A stretch of 64,000 nt of DNA, taken from positions 5,084,001 to 5,148,000 of the forward strand of contig JBAGRP010000001.1 of the NCBI GenBank assembly GCA_036924855.1, given 5' to 3'. Position 1 is the first letter of the stretch. Each line of letters opens with the position of its first letter. This DNA comes from Nitrobacteraceae bacterium AZCC 2146. Its GTDB lineage: Bacteria > Pseudomonadota > Alphaproteobacteria > Rhizobiales > Xanthobacteraceae. Under the pieces are notes generated by a model that saw nothing but the letters and a program-made list of their open reading frames with translations, searched no databases and had not been told where the DNA came from. Position numbers and translations under genes: made by a program. Below, one piece after another: positions 9,557-18,286 of this stretch.

Positions 9557-9587
9557 CGAAGGGCCGGATCATCGATCCGGCCCTTCG
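9557..9587 (-). terminator. hairpin terminator, 3' side of the GST gene
   Basis: CGAAGGGCCGGAT (9557-9569) pairs perfectly with ATCCGGCCCTTCG (9575-9587). It lies 23 bases past the GST stop on the minus strand and faces the end of the fad operon, so it may serve both. There is no long T run. Confidence 0.6.
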
Positions 9588-9609
9588 TCGTAACGAGAAA
9601 CTCAGCGCC

Positions 9610-10224
9610 TTACGCCGCCTTCATCAGGCCTTCCTTGGTCATCGCTTCCTGCACCATCGGGCGGGCGGCGATGCGGGCCTTGTAGGCCATCAGGTTGGTC
9701 ATGGCAGAGAGGTCGAACTTGTGCGCTTCGGCCCAGCGCAGCATCGTGAACAGATAGCCGTCGGCGACGCTGAACTGCTTGCCCATCAGGTAGTCTTTGC
9801 CGGCGAGCTGGCTGTCGAGATATTTGAACTTGCCGGTGATGCGGTCCTTGAAGAACGCCTTCACCTCGTCGGGGATCGCCGGGTTGAACAGCGGCGAAAA
9901 GTTCTTGTGCAGCTCGGTGGTGATGAAGTTGAGCATTTCCTGCAGGCGATACCGCTCCGGGCTGTCCTTGGCCGGGGCAAGGTTCTTGGCAGAGGCCTGG
10001 TCGGCGATCATCTGGATGATGACCGGGCCTTCGGTCATCATCTCGCCGTTGTCGAGACCGAGCGCGGGCACCTGGCCCTTGGGATTGATCTTGAGAAAAT
10101 CGTCGCCATTCTCAAGCTTCTTGGCCTTGAGATCGACTTTGACGAGGTCGTAGGGCAGACCGGCTTCCAGAAGCGCGATATGGGGCGACAGCGAGCAGGC
10201 GCCGGGCGAGTAATACAGCTTCAT
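9610..10224 (-). CDS. glutathione S-transferase
   Basis: A 204-residue cytosolic GST. The N-terminal thioredoxin-fold domain begins MKLYYSPGACSLSPHIAL, with Cys10 as in beta-class bacterial enzymes. NPKGQVPAL holds the cis-proline, and EGPVIIQMIAD contacts glutathione. The C-terminal helical domain includes FSVADGYLFTML. I start at 10224 because AGGGAGAA lies directly upstream and homologues begin MKLYYSPG; the longer frame runs into the operator. It is divergent from a MarR gene with a perfect palindrome between them, and gshA (glutathione synthesis) follows that MarR gene, so the three probably serve glutathione-dependent detoxification. Confidence 0.93.
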   Translation of the reverse strand: MKLYYSPGACSLSPHIALLEAGLPYDLVKVDLKAKKLENGDDFLKINPKGQVPALGLDNGEMMTEGPVIIQMIADQASAKNLAPAKDSPERYRLQEMLNFITTELHKNFSPLFNPAIPDEVKAFFKDRITGKFKYLDSQLAGKDYLMGKQFSVADGYLFTMLRWAEAHKFDLSAMTNLMAYKARIAARPMVQEAMTKEGLMKAA

Positions 10225-10272
10225 TGGAATTCTCCCTGAAGATTGATTGGTTTGCCGCAAACGCGTGACTAA

Positions 10273-10315
10273 ATGCATCCGCATGGAATAGTCAAGATTG
10301 ATGCAGCTGCATCAA
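10273..10315. promoter_or_regulatory. probable MarR operators between gst and marR
   Basis: TTGATGCAG-CTGCATCAA (10298-10315) is a perfect 18-bp palindrome. A second, shorter copy ATGCAT-CC-GCAT (10273-10284) shares ATGCAnCnGCAT and is 28 bp away. The position between divergent gst and marR genes is that of an auto-regulated MarR switch. Confidence 0.6.
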
Positions 10316-10338
10316 GTGCGCTAGGGTGCCGCCACCAT

Positions 10339-10839
10339 ATGGATGACGTGATGAAACGCAAACCTTCCACCGAGGCGACCGCCGCCTGGATCCGGCTGAT
10401 GCGGATCCAGAGCCGGGTGCTGGACGCTGTCGAGCAGGATTTGAAGCGGGCCGGCTTTCCGCCGCTGGCGTGGTATGACGCGCTGCTTGAGCTGTCGCGC
10501 TCGCCGACCGGCGAGATGCGCCCGGTCGAGCTGGAAAAGCAGATGCTGATACCGCAATATTCCACCTCGCGGCTGATCGACCGCCTGGTCGACGAGGGTC
10601 TTGCGGCGCGAAGGGAATGCAAGAACGACAAGCGAGGCCTGTTCGTGGAGATTACCGTGGCCGGCCGCGAGCTGCACAAGAAGATGGGCTGCGCCTATTC
10701 CACGGCGATCGAGAAGCATGTCGGCTCCAAGCTCTCGGACGCAGATGCAGCAAAACTCTGCGGCCTGCTCGACCGGCTCGGCTGCGCGTGCCATGAGAGT
10801 CCGGCACCGGCCGCCAGAGACGCCGCGCCGGCACGATGA
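10339..10839 (+). CDS. MarR family transcriptional regulator
   Basis: A 166-residue winged-helix protein. The helix LKRAGFPPLAWYDALLELSRSP is followed by the recognition helix region LEKQMLIPQYSTSRLIDRLVDEGL and the wing RRECKNDKRGLFVEITVAGRE. ATG at 10339 and ATG at 10351 are both possible starts; no strong ribosome site separates them. Two Cys in CGLLDRLGCACHES near the C-terminus could sense oxidants or electrophiles, which is speculation. It is divergent from gst with palindromes between, so it most likely represses gst and itself. Confidence 0.87.
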   Translation: MDDVMKRKPSTEATAAWIRLMRIQSRVLDAVEQDLKRAGFPPLAWYDALLELSRSPTGEMRPVELEKQMLIPQYSTSRLIDRLVDEGLAARRECKNDKRGLFVEITVAGRELHKKMGCAYSTAIEKHVGSKLSDADAAKLCGLLDRLGCACHESPAPAARDAAPAR

Positions 10840-10935
10840 ACCTAAGCCTACTCCCTGCGTTTGCGGACCTCGCGGTTCGCCGACGTCCCCGACACTGCGC
10901 GCGTTTCATTGCGGCGCCTTTCATCCGGAATTTTT

Positions 10936-12306
10936 ATGGCGCGTGACCAGATCGATATGACGCCGCTGCAATCGCGCGACGAACTCGTGGCGTGGTTGGC
11001 CGATGGCGTGAAGCCGCCGTCGGAATTCCGCATCGGCACCGAACACGAAAAGACGCCGTTCACGCTGCAGGGTCACAATCCCGTACCCTACGAAGGCCCG
11101 CGCGGCATCGGCGCGGTGCTCGAAGGCATGAAATTGCTGCTCGGCTGGGAACCGATCATGGAAGCCGACAACATCATCGGCCTCTATGACGTCACTGGCG
11201 GCGGCGCGATCTCGCTGGAGCCGGGCGGGCAGTTCGAACTGTCCGGCGCGCCGGTCGAAACCGTGCATCAGACGCAGGCCGAGTTGATGGCGCATCTGGC
11301 GCAGGTGCGGGAAGTGGCGACGCCGCTGGGCATCGGCTTTCTCGGGCTCGGCCTGACGCCGTCATGGTCGCGCGCGCAGATTCCGGTGATGCCGAAGGGC
11401 CGCTACAAGATCATGACCAATTACATGCCGAAGGTCGGCCAGTACGGCCTCGACATGATGTACCGGACCTGCACGGTGCAGACCAATCTCGACTTCTCCT
11501 CGGAAGCCGACATGGTCAAGAAGCTGCGTGTCTCCGTGGCGCTGCAGCCGGTCGCCACCGCGTTGTTCGCCAATTCGCCGTTCACCGAAGGCAAGCCGAA
11601 CGGCTTTCTGTCGTTCCGCTCGGAGATCTGGCGCGATACCGACAATGCGCGCTCCGGCATGATTCCCTGGGCGTTCGAGGACGGCATGGGCTTTGAGCGC
11701 TGGGTCGATTATGCGCTCGACGTGCCCATGTATTTCGTCAAGCGTGGCGATACTTACATCGATGTCGCCGGCTCCTCGTTTCGCGATTTCTTCGACGGCA
11801 AGAACAAGATGATTCCCGGCGAAAAGCCGACGCTGTCGGACTGGGCCAATCATCTGTCGACGATCTTCCCCGAGGTGCGGCTGAAGCGTTACCTGGAAAT
11901 GCGCGGCGCCGACGGCGTGCCATGGAACCGGCTGCCGGCGCTGTCGGCGTTCTGGGTCGGGCTGCTCTATGACGACGTCGCCCTCGACGCCGCCTGGGAG
12001 ATCGTCAAGAACTGGTCTGCCGGGGAGCGTCAGGCGCTGCGCGACGACGTGCCGAAACTCGGCTTCAAATCCCGCATCAAGGACCGCTATTTGTTCGAGA
12101 TCGCCAAGGAATGTCTGGCGCTATCCCATGGCGGGCTGCGCCGCCGCGCCCGGCTCGACCAGGGCGGCCGCGACGAGTCCCGGCATCTGGAGCCGCTCGA
12201 CCGTACCATCGACCTCGGCAAGACCCCGGCCGAGGAGATGCTCGACAAGTACAATGGCTCCTGGCACGGCTCCGTCACGCCCGCCTACAAGGATTACTGC
12301 TTCTAG
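10936..12306 (+). CDS. gshA: glutamate-cysteine ligase
   Basis: A 456-residue enzyme making gamma-glutamylcysteine from Glu, Cys and ATP, the first step of glutathione synthesis. It is of the plant/alphaproteobacterial GCS2-like type: RIGTEHEKTPF, DVTGGGAISLEPGGQFELSGAP (with the Glu residues that bind Mg-ATP) and MYRTCTVQTNLDF are characteristic. The start at 10936 matches homologues that begin MARDQID; the spacer before it carries no convincing upstream coding. It sits 96 bases after marR and near gst, so glutathione synthesis and use are genetically linked. Confidence 0.95.
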   Translation: MARDQIDMTPLQSRDELVAWLADGVKPPSEFRIGTEHEKTPFTLQGHNPVPYEGPRGIGAVLEGMKLLLGWEPIMEADNIIGLYDVTGGGAISLEPGGQFELSGAPVETVHQTQAELMAHLAQVREVATPLGIGFLGLGLTPSWSRAQIPVMPKGRYKIMTNYMPKVGQYGLDMMYRTCTVQTNLDFSSEADMVKKLRVSVALQPVATALFANSPFTEGKPNGFLSFRSEIWRDTDNARSGMIPWAFEDGMGFERWVDYALDVPMYFVKRGDTYIDVAGSSFRDFFDGKNKMIPGEKPTLSDWANHLSTIFPEVRLKRYLEMRGADGVPWNRLPALSAFWVGLLYDDVALDAAWEIVKNWSAGERQALRDDVPKLGFKSRIKDRYLFEIAKECLALSHGGLRRRARLDQGGRDESRHLEPLDRTIDLGKTPAEEMLDKYNGSWHGSVTPAYKDYCF

Positions 12307-12415
12307 ATCAGCGGCTTGCTGAATCCTGAAAGATTGTTCATCGGCCGTACAGGTGGCGCGCGGTCAAATGGCCTTTCGCGCTGCACTGTCGCAACCCCGC
12401 TGAAAGTCATTCCGC

Positions 12416-12979
12416 ATGTCGAGGAGCCGCCTGTTCAGAACGTATCTGGCAGCGTTCGCCATGCTGGCGGTGATCGCTGTCGTCAATCCGGCGCGCGCGC
12501 AGACCAATTTCGACCGCCCCGGCGGCGATTACTCCCACGCGCCATCGTTGTCCGGCGACCCCGCCGAATGCGCGCTGGTCTGTGAGCGCGACAAGCGCTG
12601 CCGGGCCTGGAGCTTCAATTACCCCAGCGACAATTCGGAAAACGCGGTGTGTTGGCTCAAGGACAAGGTGACGCCGCGGGTCGAGAGCTATTGCTGCGTC
12701 TCCGGTGTTCGCGGCGCCGGCGTCGTCGAACCGCGCACCGGCCCGGTGGAGACCTCGATCGACCGTTTCGGCGGCGACTACCGCAGCTTTGAAATCAAGA
12801 ACGACGACAAGACCGAGCGCGGCGATGCCTGCCGCGACGCCTGCCAGGGCGACAACAAATGCCGCGCCTGGACCTTTGCCAGACCCGGCTACGCTGGCAA
12901 GGGCGCCCGCTGCTTCCTGAAAAACGACATCAAGCCGCCCCGGCGTAAACCAGGCTTCATCTCGGGCGTTGTGAGGTAG
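12416..12979 (+). CDS. secreted protein with two PAN/Apple-like domains
   Basis: A 187-residue protein. An N-terminal signal peptide (LAAFAMLAVIAVVNPARAQ, cleavage after about residue 28) precedes two repeats of the same pattern: FDRPGGDY...C..C..D..CRAWSFNYP....CWLKD and FGGDYRSF...C...C..D.KCRAWTFARP....CFLKN. The spaced Cys pairs, CRAW and the closing C-x-L-K fit PAN/Apple domains, which bind protein or carbohydrate outside the cytoplasm through disulfide-stapled folds. Exported proteins with these domains are common in Bradyrhizobium and their partners are unknown. Confidence 0.8.
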   Translation: MSRSRLFRTYLAAFAMLAVIAVVNPARAQTNFDRPGGDYSHAPSLSGDPAECALVCERDKRCRAWSFNYPSDNSENAVCWLKDKVTPRVESYCCVSGVRGAGVVEPRTGPVETSIDRFGGDYRSFEIKNDDKTERGDACRDACQGDNKCRAWTFARPGYAGKGARCFLKNDIKPPRRKPGFISGVVR

Positions 12980-13006
12980 CAGCATCGCTGGCGAAGGAGC
13001 TGACCA

Positions 13007-13366
13007 ATGACACGCATCGCAACTGCAATGGCATTCGGGGGAGCCTTGATCGCGGTCACCACCGTCGCCGCCGTGGCGCATCATGGCTGGGGCAGCTACG
13101 ACGCGGCCAATCCTGTCACCGTGAGCGGTCCGATCGAAAGCTCCAAATTCGAGAATCCGCACGCTACCATCGTGATCAAGGGAACCGACAAGGCCTGGAC
13201 CGTGACGCTCGCGCCGACCTCCCGCATGACATCGCGCGGCGCGTCGGCTGATGTCGTCGCGGTCGGCAAGACGGTCTCGGCGTTTGGCTATCCTTCCACC
13301 GTCCAGAAAGACGAGATGCGCGCCGAGCGCATTACGGTGGACGGCAACACCTACGAACTGCGGTAG
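13007..13366 (+). CDS. exported DUF6152-like protein
   Basis: A 119-residue protein with a signal peptide (AFGGALIAVTTVAAVAHH) followed by HHGWGSYDAANPVTVSGPI, the opening typical of DUF6152 periplasmic proteins, and a small beta-rich domain. GGAG-like GAAGGAG precedes the ATG. It lies 11 bases before the following membrane-protein gene, so they are one operon; this pairing recurs in related genomes and hints at a shared periplasmic role, possibly with metals. The function is unknown. Confidence 0.72.
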   Translation: MTRIATAMAFGGALIAVTTVAAVAHHGWGSYDAANPVTVSGPIESSKFENPHATIVIKGTDKAWTVTLAPTSRMTSRGASADVVAVGKTVSAFGYPSTVQKDEMRAERITVDGNTYELR

Positions 13367-13377
13367 CGGCCATTCTG

Positions 13378-13869
13378 ATGACCGAGGCCGCGCCCGCGAT
13401 CTTCATGGCTCTCGAAGCATCAGCCATTGGCGCTGCAATCCGGCAGTCGCGCTGGCTCTATATGACCGCCAATATTGGCCACATCGTTGCGCTGGCATTT
13501 TTTGCCGGCGCGATCGCGGTGATGGATACCAGGCTTGCAGGCGGACTTGCGGCGACTGCGCCTGGCCCGTTGCTGCGAAAGGCGCGCAGCTTCGCCGTCG
13601 CAGGCTTTATCGGTCTCGTTCTCACCGGCGCCGTTCTGTTCACGGCTGAAGCGAGCCATGTGGTGTTGAACCGTGTGTTCCAGATCAAGGCCGGCTTAAT
13701 CGCGCTGGGGCTGCTCAATGTGGTCTGGGTCGAAGCCATCATCATGCCGAAGGTTAGAGAGTTGCCGTCTCTCGTGCCGCTGCCTGCGGCTGCGCGGCGT
13801 GGCGCGCTGACGTCTCTCGCGATCTGGCTTGCCGTCGCCATCTGCGGCCGTGCCATCGCTTACTTTTAA
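13378..13869 (+). CDS. DUF6644-like multi-pass membrane protein
   Basis: A 163-residue protein with four likely membrane helices (around residues 25-48, 70-92, 96-116 and 143-160). SRWLYMTANIGHIVALAFFAGAIAVMD and the His/Arg pattern recall CopD/DUF6644 proteins. It follows the exported DUF6152-like gene by 11 bases and ends 64 bases before the convergent lepB stop. No catalytic motif is visible. Confidence 0.68.
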   Translation: MTEAAPAIFMALEASAIGAAIRQSRWLYMTANIGHIVALAFFAGAIAVMDTRLAGGLAATAPGPLLRKARSFAVAGFIGLVLTGAVLFTAEASHVVLNRVFQIKAGLIALGLLNVVWVEAIIMPKVRELPSLVPLPAAARRGALTSLAIWLAVAICGRAIAYF

Positions 13870-13933
13870 GTTCGGTCGGCCTCGAAGGCCCTGCGCGCAT
13901 TCTTGAAGGCCAGAGCAAGCCATTGCCGCCGTA

Positions 13934-14704
13934 TCAATGCACCGCCGTAAAGAACCGCGCCATCCGGAAACCCGACAACCAGCTGGTCACCGGCTGGTTG
14001 CGGATGCCGAGGTCCCAGGAGCCGACGATCGCATCGACGCGGCCGACGAGGTTGTCCATCGGCAGCAGGCCGACGCCGCCGTCGCGCACGGAGACGCGGC
14101 TGTCGGCGGAGTTGTCGCGGTTGTCGCCCATCACGAACAGATGGTCGGCCGGCACCGTGACTTCCGGCGTGTTGTCGAGCCGGCCGTTGTCATAGAGCTT
14201 GAAGATCGGATGCGAGACGCCGTCGGGCAGCGTTTCGACAAAGCGCCGCGCCGGCTCGGAGCCGCCGCTGTCGTCTTCCGCGGCACCAAGGCCGTCGGGT
14301 TTCACCTTCGTTGCCACGCCGTTGATCCAGACCAGGCCGCCGCGGATCTGGATGCGGTCGCCCGGCAACCCGATCACGCGCTTGACCCAGACCTGCGAAC
14401 GGTCGCCGGGCCAGCGAAACACCACGACATCGCCGCGCTTCGGGGTCGATGCCAGCACGCGGCCGGTCTCGGGGAACGAGACGTGGATCGGAAGCGACGC
14501 CGTGCTGTAGCCATAGGGGAATTTCGACGCCAGCAGCGCGTCGCCGATCAGCAGCGTCGGCTCCATCGAGGCCGAGGGCACATAGAACGGCTCGGCCAGC
14601 GCGCCCTTGGCGAGAAACACGATCATCACGATGGCGACGAGCTGGACGAGTTGCCCGGACCAGCGCTTTGCGTTTGACGTGAAAGATGTGGTGGCGTCGC
14701 TCAT
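13934..14704 (-). CDS. lepB: signal peptidase I
   Basis: A 256-residue serine/lysine protease that removes signal peptides of exported proteins at the outer face of the inner membrane. One N-terminal membrane segment (LVQLVAIVMIVFLAKGALA) is followed by box B PSASMEPTL with nucleophile Ser46, box D VWVKRVIGLPGD with the general-base Lys, and box E MGDNRDNSADSR. The start overlaps the tldD stop as ATGA, so translation is probably coupled to tldD. Length is normal for alphaproteobacteria. The gene may be one of several lepB copies. Confidence 0.95.
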   Translation of the reverse strand: MSDATTSFTSNAKRWSGQLVQLVAIVMIVFLAKGALAEPFYVPSASMEPTLLIGDALLASKFPYGYSTASLPIHVSFPETGRVLASTPKRGDVVVFRWPGDRSQVWVKRVIGLPGDRIQIRGGLVWINGVATKVKPDGLGAAEDDSGGSEPARRFVETLPDGVSHPIFKLYDNGRLDNTPEVTVPADHLFVMGDNRDNSADSRVSVRDGGVGLLPMDNLVGRVDAIVGSWDLGIRNQPVTSWLSGFRMARFFTAVH

Positions 14705-16128
14705 CCGCCCGTTCCTCCGACCGTAATCTTGTCCATCCGCAGCGTCGGCTGGCCAACGCCAACCGGCACGCCCTGGCCGTGCTTGCCACAGGTCCCAATG
14801 CCGTCATCGAGGGCGAGATCGTTGCCGATCATGCTGATGCGATGCAGGTCGGTCGGGCCGTTGCCAATCAGCATCGCGCCCTTCAGCGGCGCGCCGATCT
14901 TGCCGTTCTCGATCTTGTAGGCCTCGGTGCACTGGAACACGTATTTTCCAGAAGTTATGTCGACCTGGCCGCCGCCGAAGTTCACGGCATAGATGCCGTT
15001 CTTCACCGAAGCGAGGATTTCCGCGGGATCGCGCTGGCCCGCCAGCATGTAGGTGTTGGTCATGCGTGGCATCGGCACATGGGCATAGCCCTGGCGGCGG
15101 CCGTTGCCGGTCGGCTTCATGCCCATCAGCCGGGCGTTCTGGCGGTCCTGCATGTAGCCGACCAGAATGCCGTCCTCGATCAGCACGGTGCGGTTGGTCG
15201 GCGTGCCCTCGTCGTCGATCGACAGCGAACCGCGACGCGACGAGATGGTGCCATCATCGACCACGGTGACGCCCTTGGCCGCCACCTGCTGGCCCATCAG
15301 GCCCGCGAAAGCAGAGGTCTGCTTGCGATTGAAATCACCTTCGAGGCCGTGGCCGACCGCTTCGTGCAGCATCACGCCGGGCCAGCCGGGGCCGAGCACC
15401 ACGTCCATCTCGCCGGCGGGGGCGGGGATCGATTCGAGATTGACCAAAGCTTCGCGGATCGCGCCGTCGGCGGCGTTACGCCAAGCCCCGGTCTCGATGA
15501 AGCGCTGATAGCCCTCGCGGCCGCCATAGCCCTTGCTGCCGCTTTCCTGGCGGTCGCCGGAACCGGCCACCACGGAAATGTTGACGCGGACCAGCGGGCG
15601 GATGTCGCGGTAGCTCTCGCCGTCCGGCCGCAGGATTTCGACCACCTGCCAGGTGGCGCCGAGGCTGACCGAGACCTGCCGCACCCGCGGGTCCTTGTCG
15701 CGGACATAGGCGTCGATCTCGGCGAGCAGTTTTACTTTCGCCTCGAAGCCCGGCGCGTCCAGCGGGTTGTCGTCGTTGTAGAGCCGCACATTGGTGTGTG
15801 ACGGCGCCGCCGCGAAGGTGCCGTTGTAGCCGCCGCGTACCGCATGCACGGCGTCGGCGGCGCGGATCAGCGCCGGCAGCGACACGTCGGAGGAATGCGC
15901 GTAGCCGACCGCGTCGTCCTTGACGGCGCGCAGTCCAAATCCCTGCGCGGTGTCATAGGTCGCCTGCTTCAGCCGGCCATTGTCGAAGCCCAGCGCTTCC
16001 GACTGGCTGTATTCGAGAAACAGCTCGCCGTCGTCGGCGCCCTCCAGCCCACGCATCAATTCGCGGCGCACCTGGTCGCGGTCGAGATTGGCGCGGTCGA
16101 GCAGGGAGGTTGTGGCTGGGCTGGTCAT
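14701..16128 (-). CDS. tldD: TldD-type metalloprotease
   Basis: A 475-residue subunit of the TldD/E protease, which in E. coli degrades unfolded peptides and processes microcin. The zinc motif HEAVGH lies at residues 255-260 inside GVMLHEAVGHGLEGDFN, and the C-terminal cysteine motif GTCGKHGQGVPVGVGQP is present. I start at MTSPATTSLLDR (16128), because a longer frame adds 70 residues read from a repeat-bearing intergenic stretch. Its stop overlaps the lepB start, so the two form an operon, probably a protein quality-control and secretion unit. Confidence 0.93.
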   Translation of the reverse strand: MTSPATTSLLDRANLDRDQVRRELMRGLEGADDGELFLEYSQSEALGFDNGRLKQATYDTAQGFGLRAVKDDAVGYAHSSDVSLPALIRAADAVHAVRGGYNGTFAAAPSHTNVRLYNDDNPLDAPGFEAKVKLLAEIDAYVRDKDPRVRQVSVSLGATWQVVEILRPDGESYRDIRPLVRVNISVVAGSGDRQESGSKGYGGREGYQRFIETGAWRNAADGAIREALVNLESIPAPAGEMDVVLGPGWPGVMLHEAVGHGLEGDFNRKQTSAFAGLMGQQVAAKGVTVVDDGTISSRRGSLSIDDEGTPTNRTVLIEDGILVGYMQDRQNARLMGMKPTGNGRRQGYAHVPMPRMTNTYMLAGQRDPAEILASVKNGIYAVNFGGGQVDITSGKYVFQCTEAYKIENGKIGAPLKGAMLIGNGPTDLHRISMIGNDLALDDGIGTCGKHGQGVPVGVGQPTLRMDKITVGGTGG

Positions 16129-16519
16129 GCGGACTCCAGGGTAATGAAGACGTGCCTGTCGTCCCTGCGAAGGCGGGGACCCATCACCACAGGTCTTGTG
16201 TTTAGGAGGGACTCCCGAAAAAGTCTCCTTACAGCACGGTAACCTGCGGCTATCGGTTCCAATCGCGCGTGAAGAGCGCTCGGCCGGAACGACGTGCCCC
16301 CGAAGATAGGCACTCCGGCTGCAAAAGGGGAGGGCCAATTCGCCCCTTTCGGGGGCAAGGCGTACCGCTGCGCCGGGTGCCCAACATAGAGCTATTACAA
16401 TCTGCGCAGGTCGCCGGCCGGTGGCAAGGCGACGGGCCGTCCGATATTGTGCGTAGCACTGTACCCCTGTCAGCGCTGACCCCGCCGCACCCGTCCATTT
16501 CCCAACGCATCGTCATCCC
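16129..16519. other. 391-bp spacer with a half repeat and a small hairpin
   Basis: No gene is supported. Positions 16158-16183 carry GTCGTCCCTGCGAAGGC...ACCCAT, one arm of the dispersed 'gtcgtcccygcgaa' repeat seen complete at 31823; the matching second arm is not recognisable. GCCCC-TTTC-GGGGGC (around 16342-16356) makes a short hairpin. The rest must hold the promoters of tldD and of the PepSY gene, but no clear -35/-10 stands out. Confidence 0.5.
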
Positions 16520-17692
16520 ATGAGCAAACGTCCGATCAAGGCCGCGCTGTTGCAGGTCCATTCCATTGTCGGCCTTGCGATCTCGCTGGTACTGGCCCTG
16601 ATCGGCGTGACCGGCGCGATGTTGAGCTTCGAGGACGAAATCATCGCCAGCCTGAACGCCGGCATCATGCAGGTCGAGGCGCGTTCGACCCCGGTGCTGA
16701 CGCCGGATGTGATGATCGCACGGCTGCAGGCCGGCCGCGACCTCGGCAAGGTGGCGTCCCTGACCATGTCCAGCGATCCATCGGCGGCGGCGCGCGTCAG
16801 GTTCGCGCGCGACGACGGCGGTGCGCGGCCGTCCTCGGTCTATGTCGATCCGTATGACGGTCACATGCTCGGCGTGGCGAGCGGCGAGGGCTTCTTCGTC
16901 ACCACGCGGAAATTGCATCGCTGGTTGCTGCTGCCCGACGATGGCAAGGGGTACGGGCGCCCGATCACCGGCGTTGCTACCCTTGGCCTGGTCGTGCTGC
17001 TGGTTTCGGGTCTGGTGCTGCGATGGCCACGTCGCGCCCGCAGCGTGAAGATGTGGCTGAAGCCGAACCTGGCGTTGCGCGGCCGCAGCTTTCAGTGGTC
17101 GCTGCATTCCGTCGTCGGCACCTGGGCGCTGGTTGTTTATCTCGTGATGGCGCTCACCGGATTGTGGTGGTCGTTCGACTGGTACAGGAACGGCGCGACC
17201 TGGCTGCTGTCGGCACGGCCGGTCGCCGTAGTGCCGATGCAGGCAAAATCGCCGCCGCCGCCGCGCGCGGCCGATGCTGCGGCGCTGTCCCTCGATCGCG
17301 CCTGGTCGGTGTTCCTGCGCGAGCAGGGCAGCCGTTTCGCAACGGCACAGCTGATGGTGCCGGTTGGCGCCGGCACGGTGTTGCGCGTCCGTTCCGTTGC
17401 CCGTGATGCCTCGCATGAGGGCGCCCGGGACGAATTCCGCATCGACGCTGTGACGGGACGGCTGGTGTCATCGGAACTCTATGCCGACAAGTCGTTCGGC
17501 GACCGGATGCTGGCGAGCGTGCTGGATATTCACAGCGGCAGCATCTTTGGATGGCCGGGGCAGCTGCTGTTCATGCTGGCCGCAGCCCTGATGCCGCTGT
17601 TCACAGTCACCGGCTTCATTCTGTATTTGTCGCGCCGAAAACTCCGGCCCGCACCGCAGCCGGCGCTCGGGAGCCTGGTTGCGGGCGAATGA
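16520..17692 (+). CDS. PepSY-domain membrane protein
   Basis: A 390-residue inner-membrane protein of the PepSY-associated TM family (iron-regulated or flavin/quinone-linked reductases). An N-terminal helix follows LLQVHSIVGLAISLVLALIGVTGAMLSF, a PepSY-like periplasmic domain comes next, then a second TM (ITGVATLGLVVLLVSGLVLRWPRR), a third with LHSVVGTWALVVYLVMALTGLWWSFDWYR, and a final helix ending ILYLSRRKLRPA. Conserved His residues in HSIVG, RKLHRW and LHSVVG are haem-ligand candidates. Such genes often sit with siderophore receptors; none is visible here, so iron reduction is only a guess. Confidence 0.85.
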   Translation: MSKRPIKAALLQVHSIVGLAISLVLALIGVTGAMLSFEDEIIASLNAGIMQVEARSTPVLTPDVMIARLQAGRDLGKVASLTMSSDPSAAARVRFARDDGGARPSSVYVDPYDGHMLGVASGEGFFVTTRKLHRWLLLPDDGKGYGRPITGVATLGLVVLLVSGLVLRWPRRARSVKMWLKPNLALRGRSFQWSLHSVVGTWALVVYLVMALTGLWWSFDWYRNGATWLLSARPVAVVPMQAKSPPPPRAADAAALSLDRAWSVFLREQGSRFATAQLMVPVGAGTVLRVRSVARDASHEGARDEFRIDAVTGRLVSSELYADKSFGDRMLASVLDIHSGSIFGWPGQLLFMLAAALMPLFTVTGFILYLSRRKLRPAPQPALGSLVAGE

Positions 17693-17713
17693 GGCGCGCA
17701 GCCTTGAACCGGA

Positions 17714-18130
17714 TCAAGGATGGGTAAGGGGTGGCGGCGCTGGTCGCTCGTCCGAACCGGGTGAGGTCGCGGATTGGGTCTGCATCGCAGAGATATGCGC
17801 CTGCGACCATCGGAAAAGTTCATCGAAGACCGGCCTGAGTGCTCTCGCCGATTCCGTGATTTCATATTCCACCCTGGGAGGTATCTCGGGGAAGACCGTG
17901 CGCTTGACGAGTCCATTGGCCTCGAGATCGCGCAGCTGCGTCGTCAGCATGTGCTGGGTGACACCCGGAATCGCTCGGCGCAGTTCGCCAAACCGGTGCT
18001 TGCGCTGGACGAGCTGCCAGAGAATTTCACCCTTCCATTTGCCGGTGATCATCCCCAGCGCCGAATGAAAATCTTCCACCGCCCGGTCCCGCTGACATTC
18101 GGGCAGAGCATTATCGTCGGTTTTTTCCAT
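17714..18130 (-). CDS. HxlR family transcriptional regulator
   Basis: A 138-residue winged-helix protein. VEDFHSALGMITGKWKGEILWQL, then RFGELRRAIPGVTQHMLTTQLRDLEANGLVKRTVF and PRVEYEITESARALRPV make the complete HxlR signature. Cys12 lies ahead of the HTH, at the place where redox-sensing relatives such as YodB and QorR hold their sensor Cys. It is divergent from the DoxX/DsrE/TlpA genes with a 156-base shared promoter that contains TAGT-N12-ACTA right before its start; this might be an operator but is too short to trust. Confidence 0.9.
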   Translation of the reverse strand: MEKTDDNALPECQRDRAVEDFHSALGMITGKWKGEILWQLVQRKHRFGELRRAIPGVTQHMLTTQLRDLEANGLVKRTVFPEIPPRVEYEITESARALRPVFDELFRWSQAHISAMQTQSATSPGSDERPAPPPLTHP

Positions 18131-18286
18131 TAGTCATATTTTTCATACTATCTCAGAAAAAGCATTCTACTTGTCTTTTTCATCTTACTCCCGAAATTTG
18201 GGTTTCGAAAGCGCATCGCGGATCTGAAGCGGACTTGCTGTCAGCCGCGCAGCTGAAATCGTTTTGACCATCTCTCGGAGCCGCCC

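Noticed and set aside
16269..16523. Plus-strand frame of 84 codons before the PepSY gene
   Set aside because: Crosses a repeat arm and a hairpin, no ribosome site and no family pattern.
18131..18150. TAGT-N12-ACTA directly before the hxlR start as an HxlR operator
   Set aside because: Only four bases per arm match; too short to separate from chance in an AT-rich promoter.
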